Origin: Actinomadura livida
GTDB taxonomy: Bacteria; Actinomycetota; Actinomycetes; Streptosporangiales; Streptosporangiaceae
NCBI RefSeq assembly: GCF_014648675.1
Contig: NZ_BMRO01000014.1
Span: forward strand, 60,360 to 124,359
DNA: 64,000 nucleotides
Reading direction: 5' to 3'
In this document: positions 31,702 to 39,991 of the stretch, in pieces
Layout: the number at the start of each line of letters is the position of its first letter
How positions within the stretch are numbered: the stretch's first letter is position 1
The notes under the pieces: model-generated
Databases searched by the model: none
What the model saw: only the letters and a program-made list of their open reading frames with translations
Told to the model about the DNA's origin: nothing
Made by a program: the position numbers and the translations under genes

Positions 31702-34326
31702 TCACTGGGCCATGTCGACAAAGCGGCTGTAGTGCCCCTGGAAGGCGACGGTGACGGTGGCGGTCGGGCCGTTCCTGTGCTTGGCCACGATCAGGTCGGC
31801 CTCCCCGGCACGCGGCGACTCCTTCTCGTAGGCGTCCTCACGATGCAGCAGGATCACCATGTCCGCATCTTGTTCGATGGATCCCGATTCGCGTAGGTCG
31901 GACACCATGGGCTTTTTGTCTGTTCGCTGCTCGGGGCCTCGGTTGAGCTGCGACAGCGCGATGACGGGCACGCCCAGCTCCTTCGCGAGCAGCTTCAGCG
32001 AACGGGAGAACTCCGACACCTCGACCTGGCGGCTCTCGACGCGCTTGCCCGAGGTCATCAGCTGCAGGTAGTCGATGATCACCAGGCGCAGGTCGTGCTG
32101 CTGCTTGAGCCGCCGGCACTTCGCGCGGATCTCCATCATCGACATGTTGGGGGAGTCGTCGATGAACAGCGGCGCCTCGGCGACCTCGCTCATCCGGCGC
32201 GCCAGCCGCGTCCAGTCCTCGTCCTGCATCGTGCCCGACCGCATCGCGTGCAGCGCCACCCGCGCCTCGGCCGACAGCAGCCGCATGGTGATCTCGTTGC
32301 GCCCCATCTCCAGGCTGAAGAACGCCGACGTCAACCCATGCTTGATCGAAGCCGCCCGCGCAAAGTCAAGCGCCAGGGTCGAGTTGTGCGTCGGGATGCA
32401 CGACCGTCCCGCCAGGTACATGTGGTCGGAGTTGTCGACCTGGACGCACCGGACCGGCACGCTCTCGATCGGCCGGACGTCCACGATGTACCGCACCCGC
32501 GCCTTCGGGTGGACGATCTTGCGCTGCCGCGCCGCCTTGCGCGGCAGCCGGAACACCGTCTCGGTCGGCGTGAAGTCGATCCGGTAGAAGGTCGAGGTCT
32601 CCGCAGAACGCCCCTTGACCGGCTTGGTCGTCATCGTCGCGCGGTAGCCGAGGCTGAGGATCAGCTCGCGCGCGTCCTCGGCCAACCGCTTGTAGGCGAA
32701 CGCCAGCTGCACCTGGCCGATCTCCGAGACATACCCGTCTGTGTCGAGCAACCCGGCCAGCAAGGCCCGCCGCTGCTCCTCAGACGCCCGCAGGTACTCG
32801 GCCGGGATGTGCTTGTTGCGCCACAGGCCCGAGTCCTTGAGCTTCCTGGCGAGCCCGGGGAGACCGAACCTCCCCGGAGTCCCCCGTCGCGCGACCTTCT
32901 GTCCGGCCGCTTCGATGTGGGCGAGGATCTCCTCGTCAAAGCAGGTGATGCCCCCGTCCCCACTGTGTCCATCCCCCAGCCATGCGCCCAGGACGTATGG
33001 ATCGATGGGCAGCTCCGCGGTAGGGAGTTGGAATGGCGCAGTCACTTCAACGGCGTGAATGGGGCGGCTGTCGCCATCGCAGCGGACGGTCGCTGCGATC
33101 TCCTCGGTGGTCTTGATGGGGCGGTGCTGTGCGGTGGTCGCGGCGTTCTTGGGACGGACTGCACGATGCAGCAAACCCCGGTAGAGGCTGGTGGCCTCAT
33201 AACGAACCTGGCGCGTCGAGGTGCTCCGGTCGGCCTCGCCGGCGTGGCCCAGTCGCCGGGTCACCGCGTGGAGCGCATACCGGAACTCGGCTCCGACCTC
33301 GTCCACGGCCTGGCGATGCGAAATGAGCTGACGGGGTCGCTCATTGGCCTCCGCCGTCGCCCACCGAACACGGTTGATCGCTTCGTCGGGCCAGCAGTAG
33401 GCCGTTCGCGTCTCGCTTTGCTGACGGCGACTTGCACGTGTCGTTGTACGCCACTGGTGCTGGGCGTCGGCGACGATCACCTCGCCGTCCGAGAACTCGA
33501 TCTCATAGCAGGGCCGGCCGTGCATCACGTCCGTCGCGGCGACGACGCGGGTCGGGCTGCCGTCTGCTCCGATCAGGTAATCACCAACGGACACTTCGCC
33601 CATGGTGGTCCAACCCGTCGGGGTCGGAAGGGGAGTATTCAGACATATCGCCTTGCCCATTGCCGGTCTTGCGGCGACTACTACCATTTGCCCGGGATGT
33701 AGGCCGTTGGTGAGGGCGTCGAGGTCGGCGAAGCCGGTGGGGCAGCCGACCATCTGGCCGCCGCGGCTGCCGATCGCCTCGATCTCGTCCAGCGCGCCCG
33801 GCATGATCTCGCTGAGGGGGACGTAGTCCTCGCCGGCGCGCTTCTCGGCGATGGCGAAGACCTCGGCCTGGGCGCGGTCGAGGACCTCGTCGGCGTCGGC
33901 GCCGTCGGCGGCGTAGCCCATCTGGACGATGCGGGTGCCGGTCTCGACCAGCCGGCGGAGGATCGCGCGCTCGTGGACGATGCGCGCGTAGTACCCGGCG
34001 TTCGCCGCGGTGGGCACCAGGGAGATCAGGGTGTGCAGGTAGGGGGCGCCGCCGATGCGGCCGATCTCGCCGTTCTTGGTGAGCTCGCCGGCGACGGTGA
34101 CCGCGTCGGCGGGATCGCCCCGGCCGTAGAGGTCGAGGATGGTGTCGAAGACGATCTGGTGCGCGGGACGGTAGAAGTCCGGCGTGCGCAGGATGTCGAC
34201 GACCTCGGCGATGGCGTCCGGGGAGAGCAGCATGCCGCCGAGGACGCCCTGTTCAGCGGTGATGTCGTGCGGTGGCGTGCGCTCGAACTCGGGTTCGCTC
34301 GGTCCGCCGATTTCGGCAACGCTCAC
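31702..34326 (-). CDS. dnaB: replicative DNA helicase DnaB containing an intein
   Basis: Hexameric fork helicase. The 874-residue precursor comprises an N-extein of 225 residues, an intein of 423 and a C-extein of 226; spliced length is 451, normal for DnaB. The intein interrupts Walker A between GK and ST (ARPAMGK / STLALDFA). The C-terminal RecA fold includes LVIIDYLQLM (Walker B) and SQLNRGPEQR. The start is GTG 34326 behind AAGGGGG. It is divergent from a MATE gene across a DnaA-box cluster. Confidence 0.97.
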   Translation of the reverse strand: MSVAEIGGPSEPEFERTPPHDITAEQGVLGGMLLSPDAIAEVVDILRTPDFYRPAHQIVFDTILDLYGRGDPADAVTVAGELTKNGEIGRIGGAPYLHTLISLVPTAANAGYYARIVHERAILRRLVETGTRIVQMGYAADGADADEVLDRAQAEVFAIAEKRAGEDYVPLSEIMPGALDEIEAIGSRGGQMVGCPTGFADLDALTNGLHPGQMVVVAARPAMGKAICLNTPLPTPTGWTTMGEVSVGDYLIGADGSPTRVVAATDVMHGRPCYEIEFSDGEVIVADAQHQWRTTTRASRRQQSETRTAYCWPDEAINRVRWATAEANERPRQLISHRQAVDEVGAEFRYALHAVTRRLGHAGEADRSTSTRQVRYEATSLYRGLLHRAVRPKNAATTAQHRPIKTTEEIAATVRCDGDSRPIHAVEVTAPFQLPTAELPIDPYVLGAWLGDGHSGDGGITCFDEEILAHIEAAGQKVARRGTPGRFGLPGLARKLKDSGLWRNKHIPAEYLRASEEQRRALLAGLLDTDGYVSEIGQVQLAFAYKRLAEDARELILSLGYRATMTTKPVKGRSAETSTFYRIDFTPTETVFRLPRKAARQRKIVHPKARVRYIVDVRPIESVPVRCVQVDNSDHMYLAGRSCIPTHNSTLALDFARAASIKHGLTSAFFSLEMGRNEITMRLLSAEARVALHAMRSGTMQDEDWTRLARRMSEVAEAPLFIDDSPNMSMMEIRAKCRRLKQQHDLRLVIIDYLQLMTSGKRVESRQVEVSEFSRSLKLLAKELGVPVIALSQLNRGPEQRTDKKPMVSDLRESGSIEQDADMVILLHREDAYEKESPRAGEADLIVAKHRNGPTATVTVAFQGHYSRFVDMAQ
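32383..33651 (-). other. class 3-like intein with LAGLIDADG endonuclease in DnaB
   Basis: 423 residues. The first residue is Ala, not Cys or Ser (AICLNTPLPTPTGW). Splicing blocks: B IVADAQHQW, F VRCVQVDNSDHMYLAG, G IPTHN, followed by extein Ser. Ala1 with Trp in block B, Cys at the start of block F and Thr before His-Asn matches the WCT triplet of class 3 inteins. The endonuclease motifs are VLGAWLGDG and LLAGLLDTDG. All splicing residues look intact, so DnaB should mature normally. Confidence 0.9.
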
Positions 34327-34449
34327 CGTCGCACCCCCTTCATCTCGGTCGCCGGCGGCCCCGTCCGCCCCGTCGGCGACCGTCCGTCCCAGGTCTATCC
34401 GAAGCGTCCGACATTCTCGCGAGCCCACGCGGCGGCGGGCAAAGCGTCC

Positions 34450-34514
34450 TGTGGACAAGGTTGTGGAATGCCTGTGCAGACACGCCGCGCAGGTTGTGCA
34501 CGACCTGTGGAAAA
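34450..34514. promoter_or_regulatory. DnaA-box cluster between dnaB and the MATE gene
   Basis: The 340-base intergenic stretch 34327-34666 contains TGTGGACAA (34450-34458), the exact complement of the DnaA box TTGTCCACA. It also contains TGTGGAAAA (34506-34514) and near matches TGTGGAAT (34463-34470) and TGTGGATT (34519-34526), all in one orientation. No AT-rich unwinding region is seen, so this is probably a DnaA-binding regulatory site for dnaB rather than an origin. Nothing else is recognised in the stretch. Confidence 0.55.
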
Positions 34515-34666
34515 CCTTGTGGATTCATTGCGGGCACATCGCGCAGCAGGTCGCTGAGCTGCGAAAACTTCATCCACCGGGTGTGCGGAAAAGAAAGTCG
34601 GCCGGTCGGCCCGATGTAAGGTGCCAAGTGGTTTAGGAAGATTACCGGGCTGCTACCCTCGGCGCG

Positions 34667-35992
34667 GTGAAGACCTCCCGGCGCCCCTCGGCCGCGCATG
34701 ACCGCGAGATCCTGCGCCTCGCCGTCCCGGCCTTCGGCGCGCTCGTCGCCGAGCCGCTGTTCCTGCTGACGGACTCGGCGATCGTCGGCCGGCTGGGCAC
34801 CGAACCGCTCGGCGGACTCGGGGTCGCCGGGCAGGCGCTGGCCACCCTGGTCTACCTGTGCGTCTTCCTCGCCTACGGGACGACGGCCGGGGTGGCCAGG
34901 CAGATCGGCGCCGGGGACATGCGGGCGGCGGTCCGGCAGGGCATCGACGGGATGTGGCTCGCGCTCGCCATCGGCGTCGTGCTGATCATGGTCGGCTGGC
35001 CGCTGACCCCCGCGATCGTGGACGCGTTCGGCGCCTCCCCGGCGGTCGCCCCCTACGCGGAGACCTACCTCGGCGTGAGCCTCTTCGGCATCCCGTCGAT
35101 GCTGGTGGTCCTGGCCGGGACGGGCGTGCTGCGCGGCCTGCAGGACACCCGCACGCCGCTGTACGTCTCGATCGGCGGGTTCTCGCTGAACCTCGTGCTC
35201 AGCGTGCTGTTCGTCCTCGTCCTGGACTGGGGGATCGCGGGCTCGGCCTGGGGCACCGTCATGGCCCAGACCGCGAGCGCCGCCGTCTACGTGTGGGTCG
35301 TCCTGCGGGCGGCGCGGCGGCACGGGGCTCCAGTGCACCCCGACCTCGCCGGGCTGAAGACGGCGGCGACGGCGGGCTTCGGGCTGCTGCTGCGGACGGC
35401 GGCGCTGCGCGTCGTCCTGATCGTGGGCACGTCGATCGCGGCCCGCATGGGGGACGCGGAGATCGCCGCCTACCAGGTGGGCTTCCAGGTGTGGACGCTG
35501 CTGGCGTTCGCGCTCGACGCCATCGCGATCGCCGGGCAGGCGATCACCGGACGGTACCTGGGCGCGTCCGACATCGCGGGCACGCGGGCCGTGACGCGCC
35601 GGATGGTGTGGTGGGGGATCGTGAGCGGAGTGGTGTTCGCGCTGCTGATCCTGCTGGTCCGGCCGTGGCTGCCCGCCCTGTTCACCTCGGACGGCGGCGT
35701 CCACGACCTGCTGTTCGCCTCGCTGCTCATCGTCGCGGTGCTGCAGCCCGTCGCGGGCGTGGTGTTCGTCCTGGACGGCATCCTCATCGGCGCGGGCGAC
35801 GGCACGTACCTCGCGGTGACGACGCTGCTCGCGACGATCGTGTTCCTGCCCGCCGCCATCGCCGCCTACCGGGCGGACGCCGGGCTCATCGGGCTCTGGA
35901 CGGCGATCGGCCTGTGGATGGCGGCCCGCCTGGTCACCCTGGGCCTGCGCGCCCGCGGCGACCGGTGGATGGTCACCGGCGCCGTCCGCTGA
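34667..35992 (+). CDS. MATE-family efflux transporter
   Basis: A 441-residue protein of about 12 helices, in two six-helix halves: EPLFLLTDSAIVGRLGTEPL in TM1-2 and LRTAALRVVLIVGTSIAARMG opening the second half. This DinF-like branch exports cations or drugs using Na+ or H+. The start is GTG 34667. A MATE gene beside dnaB is a conserved feature of the actinobacterial origin-proximal block. Confidence 0.93.
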   Translation: MKTSRRPSAAHDREILRLAVPAFGALVAEPLFLLTDSAIVGRLGTEPLGGLGVAGQALATLVYLCVFLAYGTTAGVARQIGAGDMRAAVRQGIDGMWLALAIGVVLIMVGWPLTPAIVDAFGASPAVAPYAETYLGVSLFGIPSMLVVLAGTGVLRGLQDTRTPLYVSIGGFSLNLVLSVLFVLVLDWGIAGSAWGTVMAQTASAAVYVWVVLRAARRHGAPVHPDLAGLKTAATAGFGLLLRTAALRVVLIVGTSIAARMGDAEIAAYQVGFQVWTLLAFALDAIAIAGQAITGRYLGASDIAGTRAVTRRMVWWGIVSGVVFALLILLVRPWLPALFTSDGGVHDLLFASLLIVAVLQPVAGVVFVLDGILIGAGDGTYLAVTTLLATIVFLPAAIAAYRADAGLIGLWTAIGLWMAARLVTLGLRARGDRWMVTGAVR

Positions 35993-36047
35993 GCCGATTT
36001 CCCGGAACCGCACCCGTACCACGGGCCACACTCGCTACTATTCGAAC

Positions 36048-36236
36048 ATGTGTTCCACGCATGGCGAGCGGATGGCCCGGCTGACGCAGGCGATCGACGA
36101 CCTGGCGGCCGAGGGCCTCGCCGGGCTGCCGCCCGAGACCCTGGTGGAACGCGTCGCGGGCATCTGGTCCCTGGTCGAGGGCATCGACCCCGAGATAGCC
36201 CGCCGCCGCACCCGCTACACCACCCCGGAGACGTGA
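36048..36236 (+). CDS. small hypothetical protein
   Basis: A 62-residue acidic helical protein starting MCSTHGERMARLTQAIDDLA and containing LVERVAGIWSLVEGIDPEIA. No family is certain; the helix pattern resembles the N-terminus of DUF222/HNH-type proteins, but no catalytic domain follows. It is convergent with the amidase gene ten bases away. Coding potential is supported by codon-position GC. Confidence 0.55.
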   Translation: MCSTHGERMARLTQAIDDLAAEGLAGLPPETLVERVAGIWSLVEGIDPEIARRRTRYTTPET

Positions 36237-36246
36237 GCCCCGCGGG

Positions 36247-37062
36247 TCAGCCCATGCCACCGAAGGACGGCAGGATCGACGTCACCAGCCCACTGGCGGA
36301 ACCCTTCGCGCCGCCCGAGCCGTTCAGCCGGTCCGCGACCGACCTGCGCAGTTCGGGCAGCCGGGCGTAAAGGACGTCGCCGGGGCAGGAGGTCGAGTTG
36401 TAGTCGCGGTGCCCGACGATCGCCTCGGCGGGTTCGAGGTTGTACGCCAGGCACAGCCAGGCGCACACCTCCACAAGGGAGTTCCACAGCCGGCGCGGGA
36501 CCTTCGCGCCCGTGTAGGTCCCCTCGTTCTCGATCCCGATGGTGTGCTGGTTGTGGTGCAGGACGTGCGCACCCACCGCCAGGTTCCTCGCCCGGATGGC
36601 CGCCAGGCTCTGGTTGCGCCCCTCCATCACGATGCCGCCGCGGCTGATCGTGAGCTGCTGGCCCGAGTCGTTCCAGCCGTTCCCGTCCATGTGCCACTTC
36701 TGGATCTGCCGGGACAGGTCGAACGCGTGGCCGAGCGAGCGGTCCCTGCTGTTCGCCGAGGCCGTGTGGTGCACGACGATGTGGTCGGGCGGCCGATCGA
36801 GGATCTCGGCGGCGCGCTTGGGCGACCGCGCGTTCCACTGGGCGCGCGTGTACACCTGGGGAGCGTCCGCCCTGAACGGCGGGAGACCGGCCGCCCGCGG
36901 CCCCATCGGATGCTCGCTCGCCATGGCCCCGTCCTGCATGGACGCCCCCACCGTCAGGAGGCCCGCCGCCCCGACGACACCGCCGATGAGCGCCCGGCGT
37001 GTGATCGGCGGGCCGCACCGTTGCCCGCCGTCCGCGCCCTCCCCCGAATGCGCGTGCAACAC
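36247..37062 (-). CDS. exported peptidoglycan-recognition/N-acetylmuramoyl-L-alanine amidase
   Basis: A 271-residue protein. A signal with TRRALIGGVVGAAGLLTVGA (about residues 21-40) lacks a full twin-Arg Tat consensus but is Tat-like. The Amidase_2/PGRP domain (about 68-250) starts VYTRAQWNARSPKR and has zinc ligands in IVVHHTAS (His), a Tyr/His further on, and the late Cys/Asp end SCPGD with GHRDYNSTSCPG. It should cleave or bind the muramyl-peptide bond in the cell wall. Confidence 0.92.
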   Translation of the reverse strand: MLHAHSGEGADGGQRCGPPITRRALIGGVVGAAGLLTVGASMQDGAMASEHPMGPRAAGLPPFRADAPQVYTRAQWNARSPKRAAEILDRPPDHIVVHHTASANSRDRSLGHAFDLSRQIQKWHMDGNGWNDSGQQLTISRGGIVMEGRNQSLAAIRARNLAVGAHVLHHNQHTIGIENEGTYTGAKVPRRLWNSLVEVCAWLCLAYNLEPAEAIVGHRDYNSTSCPGDVLYARLPELRRSVADRLNGSGGAKGSASGLVTSILPSFGGMG

Positions 37063-37147
37063 ATCGACCCCTTTCGTTCCGACTCGATCCGATTACGGAA
37101 CGTGATGGCCGCTAGTTGATCACCCAAACACAGGGCGATTCAGGGAC

Positions 37148-37161
37148 GTTTCACATGAAAC
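37148..37161. promoter_or_regulatory. parS-like ParB-binding site
   Basis: GTTTCACATGAAAC matches the bacterial parS core GTTTCACGTGAAAC at 13 of 14 positions; the mismatch is in the centre. Actinobacterial parS sites cluster around oriC, consistent with the gene order here. It lies in a 311-base gene-free stretch (37063-37373) that also ends in the rplI terminator; no gene is seen in it. Confidence 0.6.
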
Positions 37162-37322
37162 CCAGAACGCACTACTCCGCCTTGAACGGGAAGTCAGCCG
37201 ATCTTGCAGCAGAGATTGCCGACTTCTGAACCGCCGGCCCCCGTCCACGTCACGCTGAGTGAGGGCGCCGTGTCCGGTAACTGGGTGAAGGTCTCCGTCT
37301 CCATGCACGGGGGCGGACGCGA

Positions 37323-37360
37323 AACGACCCCCGCGCTCGCGGTGGAGCGCGGGGGTCGTT
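37323..37360 (-). terminator. terminator of the rpsF-ssb-rpsR-rplI operon
   Basis: A perfect 16-base stem pairs 37323-37338 (AACGACCCCCGCGCTC) with 37345-37360 around a six-base loop, 13 bases after the rplI stop. On the minus strand a short T-tract (TT) follows the stem, so it could act as an intrinsic terminator. Confidence 0.85.
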
Positions 37361-37373
37361 CGGCGGACGTCGG

Positions 37374-37820
37374 TCAGGCTTCGACCACGTCGACGTCGAT
37401 GGTGGCGTTGACGTCGCTGTGGAGCCGGACGCTGACCCGGTGGGTGCCGACCGTCTTGATCGGGTTGCCGATCTCGATGCGGCGGCGGTCCAGGTCGGGG
37501 CCGTTGGCGGCGCGGACCGCCTCGGCGATGTCGGCGGCGGTCACGGCGCCGAACAGCCGGCCGCCGGTCCCGGTGCGGGTGCGCAGCGTCACCCGCAGCG
37601 CCTTCAGCCGGTCGGCGACCTCCTTGGCGTGCTCGACGGTCGCGATCTCGCGGGCCGAACGCGCCTTCTTGATCGACTCGATCTCCCGCTCGGCGCCGCG
37701 AGTCCACCGGATGGCGAAGCCGCGGGGAACGAGGTAGTTGCGGCCGTAGCCGTCGCGGACCTCGATGATGTCCCCGGGTTCACCGAGACCGGAGACCTGC
37801 TGGGTCAGGATGAGCTTCAT
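37374..37820 (-). CDS. rplI: 50S ribosomal protein L9
   Basis: A 148-residue two-domain 23S rRNA-binding protein. The N-terminal domain has the hallmark MKLILTQQVSGLGEPGDIIE and GYGRNYLVPRGFA; a long helix (about 41-75) connects it to the C-terminal domain with GRLFGAVTAADIAEA. It is the last gene of the rpsF-ssb-rpsR-rplI operon, 16 bases after rpsR, followed by a strong terminator. Confidence 0.98.
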   Translation of the reverse strand: MKLILTQQVSGLGEPGDIIEVRDGYGRNYLVPRGFAIRWTRGAEREIESIKKARSAREIATVEHAKEVADRLKALRVTLRTRTGTGGRLFGAVTAADIAEAVRAANGPDLDRRRIEIGNPIKTVGTHRVSVRLHSDVNATIDVDVVEA

Positions 37821-37836
37821 GTTCGTTCCCCCTGCC

Positions 37837-38073
37837 TCAGCGCGCGGTGCTGGTGTAGGGCAGCAGCGCCATCTCGCGGGCGTTCTTGATCGCCGTGGCG
37901 ACGTCCCGCTGGTGCTGGGTGCAGTTGCCGGTCACCCGCCGGGCACGGATCTTGCCGCGGTCGGAGATGAACTTCCGCAGCAGGCCCGTGTCCTTGTAGT
38001 CGACGTAGGAGATCTTCTCCTGGCAGAAAACGCAAACCTTCTTCTTCGGCTTGCGGGGAGGTGGCTTCGCCAT
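37837..38073 (-). CDS. rpsR: 30S ribosomal protein S18
   Basis: A 78-residue protein with the S18 signature DYKDTGLLRKFISDRGKI and RARRVTGNCTQHQRDVATAI. The N-terminal CVFC pair plus the downstream Cys of GNC suggest the zinc-containing (C+) form; duplicated C- copies are known in actinobacteria under zinc control. It binds with S6 on the 30S platform. It lies between ssb and rplI. Confidence 0.98.
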   Translation of the reverse strand: MAKPPPRKPKKKVCVFCQEKISYVDYKDTGLLRKFISDRGKIRARRVTGNCTQHQRDVATAIKNAREMALLPYTSTAR

Positions 38074-38148
38074 CGTGGTGCTCCTTTGGGAGAGCCCCGC
38101 TCACGCGGGAATGGACGTTGATTGGTGATGCTGGTGCGGGACGGCCGG

Positions 38149-38709
38149 TCAGAACGGCGGGTCGTCGGAGAATCCGCCGCCGCCACCGCCGCCGCCGCCG
38201 GTGGCCCAGGGGTCGTCGGCCGGGGCGCCGCCGCCTTGCTGGCCGCCGCCGAAGCCGCCGCCCTGCTGGCCGCCGCCGCCGAAACCGCCGCCGCCCTGGC
38301 CGCCGCCGCCACCGCCGCCGAAGCCGCCGCCACCGCCACCCTGCCGCTGGGTCTTGTTGACCTTGGCGGTGGCGTTGCGCAGCGACGGGCCGACCTCGTC
38401 GACCTCGATCTCGAAGACGGTGCGCTTCTCACCCTCGCGGGTCTCGTAGGACCGCTGCTTGAGGCGTCCCTGCACGATCACCCGCATGCCGCGCTGCAGG
38501 GTCTCGGCCACGTTCTCGGCCGCCTGCCGCCAGACGTTGCAGGTGAGGAACAGGGCCTCGCCGTCCTTCCACTCGCCCGACTGGCGGTCGAAGAACCGCG
38601 GGGTCGAGGCGAGGCGGAACGACGCGACCGCCTGGCCGCTCGGGGTGAAGCGGAGATTCGGGTCCTCGACGAGGTTCCCGACCATCGTGATTACGGTGTC
38701 GCCTGCCAT
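38149..38709 (-). CDS. ssb: single-stranded DNA-binding protein
   Basis: A 186-residue SSB. The OB fold covers about residues 1-110 (GDTVITMVGNLVEDPNLRFT, VWRQAAENVAETLQRGMRVI). A Gly-rich tail of about 60 residues ends in the acidic tip DDPPF that docks repair and replication partners. The operon position between rpsF and rpsR is conserved. The tail's GGGGGGF repeats give a purine-pyrimidine-biased run of GCC/CCG repeats on the plus strand. Confidence 0.98.
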   Translation of the reverse strand: MAGDTVITMVGNLVEDPNLRFTPSGQAVASFRLASTPRFFDRQSGEWKDGEALFLTCNVWRQAAENVAETLQRGMRVIVQGRLKQRSYETREGEKRTVFEIEVDEVGPSLRNATAKVNKTQRQGGGGGGFGGGGGGGQGGGGFGGGGQQGGGFGGGQQGGGAPADDPWATGGGGGGGGGFSDDPPF

Positions 38710-38746
38710 GGGGCTCGCTCCGGCTGGTGAGAGGGCTGAGCCTGGC

Positions 38747-39037
38747 TCAGTGGACCTCGGGGCGGATGACCTTGGTACGCAGGATCGACTCGCTCAGGTT
38801 GAGCTGCCGGTCGAGCTCCTTGACCGTGGCAGGCTCAGCCGACAGGTCGACCACCGCGTAGATGCCTTCGGACTTCTTCTGGATGTCGTACGCCAGGCGC
38901 CGGCGGCCCCAGACGTCGACCTTCTCGACACTGCCGCCGCCGTCCTTGACGACCTTCAGGAACGGGTCGAGCGCGCTGCCCGCGTTGCGCTCGTCGATGG
39001 CGGGGTCGAGGATGGTCATGAGTTCGTAACGACGCAT
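38747..39037 (-). CDS. rpsF: 30S ribosomal protein S6
   Basis: A 96-residue protein starting MRRYELMTILDPAIDERN, with WGRRRLAYDIQKKSEGIYAV and ending LRTKVIRPEVH. It forms a heterodimer with S18 at the 30S platform. It is the first gene of the rpsF-ssb-rpsR-rplI operon; in several bacteria S6-S18 binds its own leader, but I did not find a clear leader structure in 39038-39100. Confidence 0.98.
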   Translation of the reverse strand: MRRYELMTILDPAIDERNAGSALDPFLKVVKDGGGSVEKVDVWGRRRLAYDIQKKSEGIYAVVDLSAEPATVKELDRQLNLSESILRTKVIRPEVH

Positions 39038-39210
39038 GCTGTGTCCCTACCTCCTCTGGACTCAGGCGGTCACGGTCTTTCCGTGACAGGAGGGCTCTTG
39101 CGTCCGCCGCGGCGGTGCCTGGACCCGGATCGCCGGGCGCACCTGCCGCGAGACCGATACAGGCTACCAACAGTTGGCAGCGTGCGAGCCGGTTCCGGAC
39201 GTGCGCACCG

Positions 39211-39378
39211 TCAGCGCCGCGTCCCCGCAGGGACGTTCCTCGCGCAGCGCCGCCGCTCCAGCTCGGCCATGATGTCGGCCATCTGGGCGCGCATGCGGGC
39301 GGTCTGGGTCGTCAGCCGGGACAGCTCCTCCACGAGCTCCGCGTCCCCGATGAGCCCGAGCTCCGCTTTCGTCACCAT
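39211..39378 (-). CDS. small coiled-coil protein
   Basis: Fifty-five residues from ATG 39378, with a strong AGGAGGTG ribosome site just upstream. It is mostly one helix with heptad Leu/Met spacing (LVEELSRLTTQTARMRAQ), then a basic tail ERRRCARNVPAGTRR. It resembles no family that I recognise. It lies about 170 bases upstream of rpsF on the same strand. Confidence 0.6.
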   Translation of the reverse strand: MVTKAELGLIGDAELVEELSRLTTQTARMRAQMADIMAELERRRCARNVPAGTRR

Positions 39379-39595
39379 CGTGCACCTCCTGCTCTCCCCC
39401 GCTTCCCCCCGGGGGCCGGACCGAGCCGGTCTTCTCGAATCCATGTTCGACACTACCGGGTCCCGCCGACATTTTCCGGCCGCCCGCGGCCGATTGGTCT
39501 CGCCCGGACGGGGCATCTCTTCATGGGCATGGTCCGTCCGGTCCCGCGCGTACCGCGTGTCCCTGGCGCGGGACGAGAAGCTGAGGAGGGTCCCG

Positions 39596-39901
39596 ATGCC
39601 GGAGCAGGCGGCAGGTACCAGTCGGCAGGCCATCGACCGGGAGGGCAGGCCCGAACCCCATCGGCTCCAGGACTGGCTCGCGGTCGCGTCCATCACGATC
39701 GGCATCGGCGCGCTCATCATGGGCTGGGTCGAGGCGACCCACCTCCCCGGCGCCATCGCGGGCCTGATCGGCCTGCCGCTCGCCCTGTACTCCCAGATGA
39801 TCTCCGCGACGACGAACGAGCGTTGGCTGAACATCGTCGGGATGGTGGCCTCCTTCCTCGGCCTCAGCTTCGCGCTGAACAACGGCGGCTTCTCGCTCTG
39901 A
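39596..39901 (+). CDS. small membrane protein, 3 TM segments
   Basis: A 101-residue protein beginning MPEQAAGTSRQAIDREGRPE, then three hydrophobic segments at about residues 27-45, 51-67 and 80-97 (ITIGIGALIMGWVEATH, IVGMVASFLGLSFAL). ATG 39596 follows AGGAGGGTCCCG. No family is recognised; it may be an actinobacterial-specific membrane protein. Confidence 0.7.
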   Translation: MPEQAAGTSRQAIDREGRPEPHRLQDWLAVASITIGIGALIMGWVEATHLPGAIAGLIGLPLALYSQMISATTNERWLNIVGMVASFLGLSFALNNGGFSL

Positions 39902-39991
39902 CCCGGCGGCCCCGTCGCCGCACGCCGCCGCACGCCGCCGCACGCCCTGGCGTCCGCCCATCCTGTCGGACGGCGGGGCTAGTCTCGTGGC

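Noticed and set aside
34327..34666. Possible second chromosomal origin at the DnaA-box cluster
   Set aside because: There is no AT-rich region and only one exact DnaA box; a regulatory cluster is more likely.
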